Of a DNA stretch of 5,381 nucleotides, positions 5,098 through 5,381 are shown piece by piece. Numbering within the stretch: position 1 is the stretch's first letter; each line of letters begins with the position of its first letter. A program made the translations under genes and the position numbers. The DNA is from Aquiflexum sp041749095 (GTDB taxonomy: Bacteria; Bacteroidota; Bacteroidia; Cytophagales; Cyclobacteriaceae): assembly GCF_041749095.1 (NCBI RefSeq), contig NZ_JBGTCA010000296.1, forward strand, positions 1 to 5,381, written 5' to 3'. Under the pieces are notes generated by a model, which did no database searches, was not told the origin of the DNA, and saw nothing but the letters and a program-made list of their open reading frames with translations.

Positions 5098-5381
5098 ATG
5101 ATCCTCTTTTTCCAATCACCTCAAGCATTGATTTATGCCGTTCAGGCAAAGCAACCACTCCACCAACAAGAAATTGACAAACTCATTTGGCTTTTCGGAG
5201 AGGCAAAACAGCTTGGTTCTGATAAAGTTGAGGGAACTTTTGCCGGTCCAAGGAAGGAAATGATCACCCCTTGGGCAACCAATGCGGTGGAGATTACAGT
5301 CAATATGGGAATTGTGGGGATCCAGAGAATTGAAGAATACTATCCCATTACAGAAAATGACAGCATCGATCCGATGCTACA
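5098..5381 (+). CDS. purL: Phosphoribosylformylglycinamidine synthase, large single-chain PurL (N-terminal part)
   Basis: The enzyme converts FGAR, glutamine and ATP to FGAM in the fourth step of purine biosynthesis in the cytoplasm. Only the first 94 codons are in the window; the frame is open to the edge. MILFFQSP, the segment EIDKLIWLFGEAKQL, and then FAGPRKEMITPWATNAVEITVNMGIVGIQRIEEY are characteristic of the N-terminal (PurS-like and linker) part of the large, about 1,200-residue PurL used by Gammaproteobacteria and Bacteroidota, not of the small PurL of PurLQS systems. The conserved GPR-x-E-M-x-TPW-x-TNA motif is complete. ATG at 5098 fits the family start and has no Shine-Dalgarno. 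Catalytic ATP-binding and glutaminase domains would lie beyond the window. Confidence 0.9.
   Translation, partial: MILFFQSPQALIYAVQAKQPLHQQEIDKLIWLFGEAKQLGSDKVEGTFAGPRKEMITPWATNAVEITVNMGIVGIQRIEEYYPITENDSIDPML

Noticed and set aside
4890..5177. Plus-strand ORF of 95 codons
   Set aside because: It runs through the palindromic repeat and heptamer tract into purL in a different frame; its composition follows the repeats.

Overview
The window looks like a chromosomal segment of a member of the Bacteroidota, probably a Cytophagales-type bacterium. Three things point there. TAnnTTTG-type -7 boxes sit at 1289-1296 (minus), 2392-2399 (minus), 2485-2492, 3696-3703 and 5056-5063. Start codons lack Shine-Dalgarno sequences. 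The protein types (Reg_prop lipoprotein, RhlE-type helicase, single-chain PurL) are typical of the phylum. The genus is inference and is not settled by the sequence.

Layout: (1) 1-1181, minus: a DEAD-box RNA helicase of the RhlE group, cut at its C-terminus by the window edge. (2) 1182-1526: gene-free apart from the helicase promoter, a three-copy octamer repeat and a doubtful 40-residue ORF. (3) 1527-2387, minus: a membrane-anchored winged-helix regulator with the reverse of ToxR/CadC topology (two membrane segments around an extracytoplasmic domain, DNA-binding domain at the C-terminus). (4) 2388-2512: a 125-bp divergent control region with a near-perfect inverted repeat over the regulator's -7 box, and three TTTAC direct repeats with an exact 11-bp period in front of the next gene. 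(5) 2513-3595, plus: a lipoprotein made of seven Reg_prop-type blades, probably one complete beta-propeller. (6) 3708-4831, plus: an operon-like toxin-antitoxin module with a HigA-like XRE antitoxin under a palindromic operator, followed 14 bp later by an AbiEii-family nucleotidyltransferase whose sixth codon is an amber stop. (7) 4832-5097: a dispersed-repeat type sequence (CGTCATTGCGAGGAG family) and a heptameric tandem repeat. (8) 5098-end, plus: the N-terminus of large-type PurL.

Helicase and PurL are housekeeping genes; the regulator/propeller pair and the toxin-antitoxin module between them are accessory in character. The two points most worth following are the divergent regulator/propeller pair, with an OmpR-family-like phased binding site between them (a candidate signalling unit outside the usual two-component design), and the toxin-antitoxin module that appears to have lost its toxin start through one nonsense codon while keeping the toxin's catalytic core.
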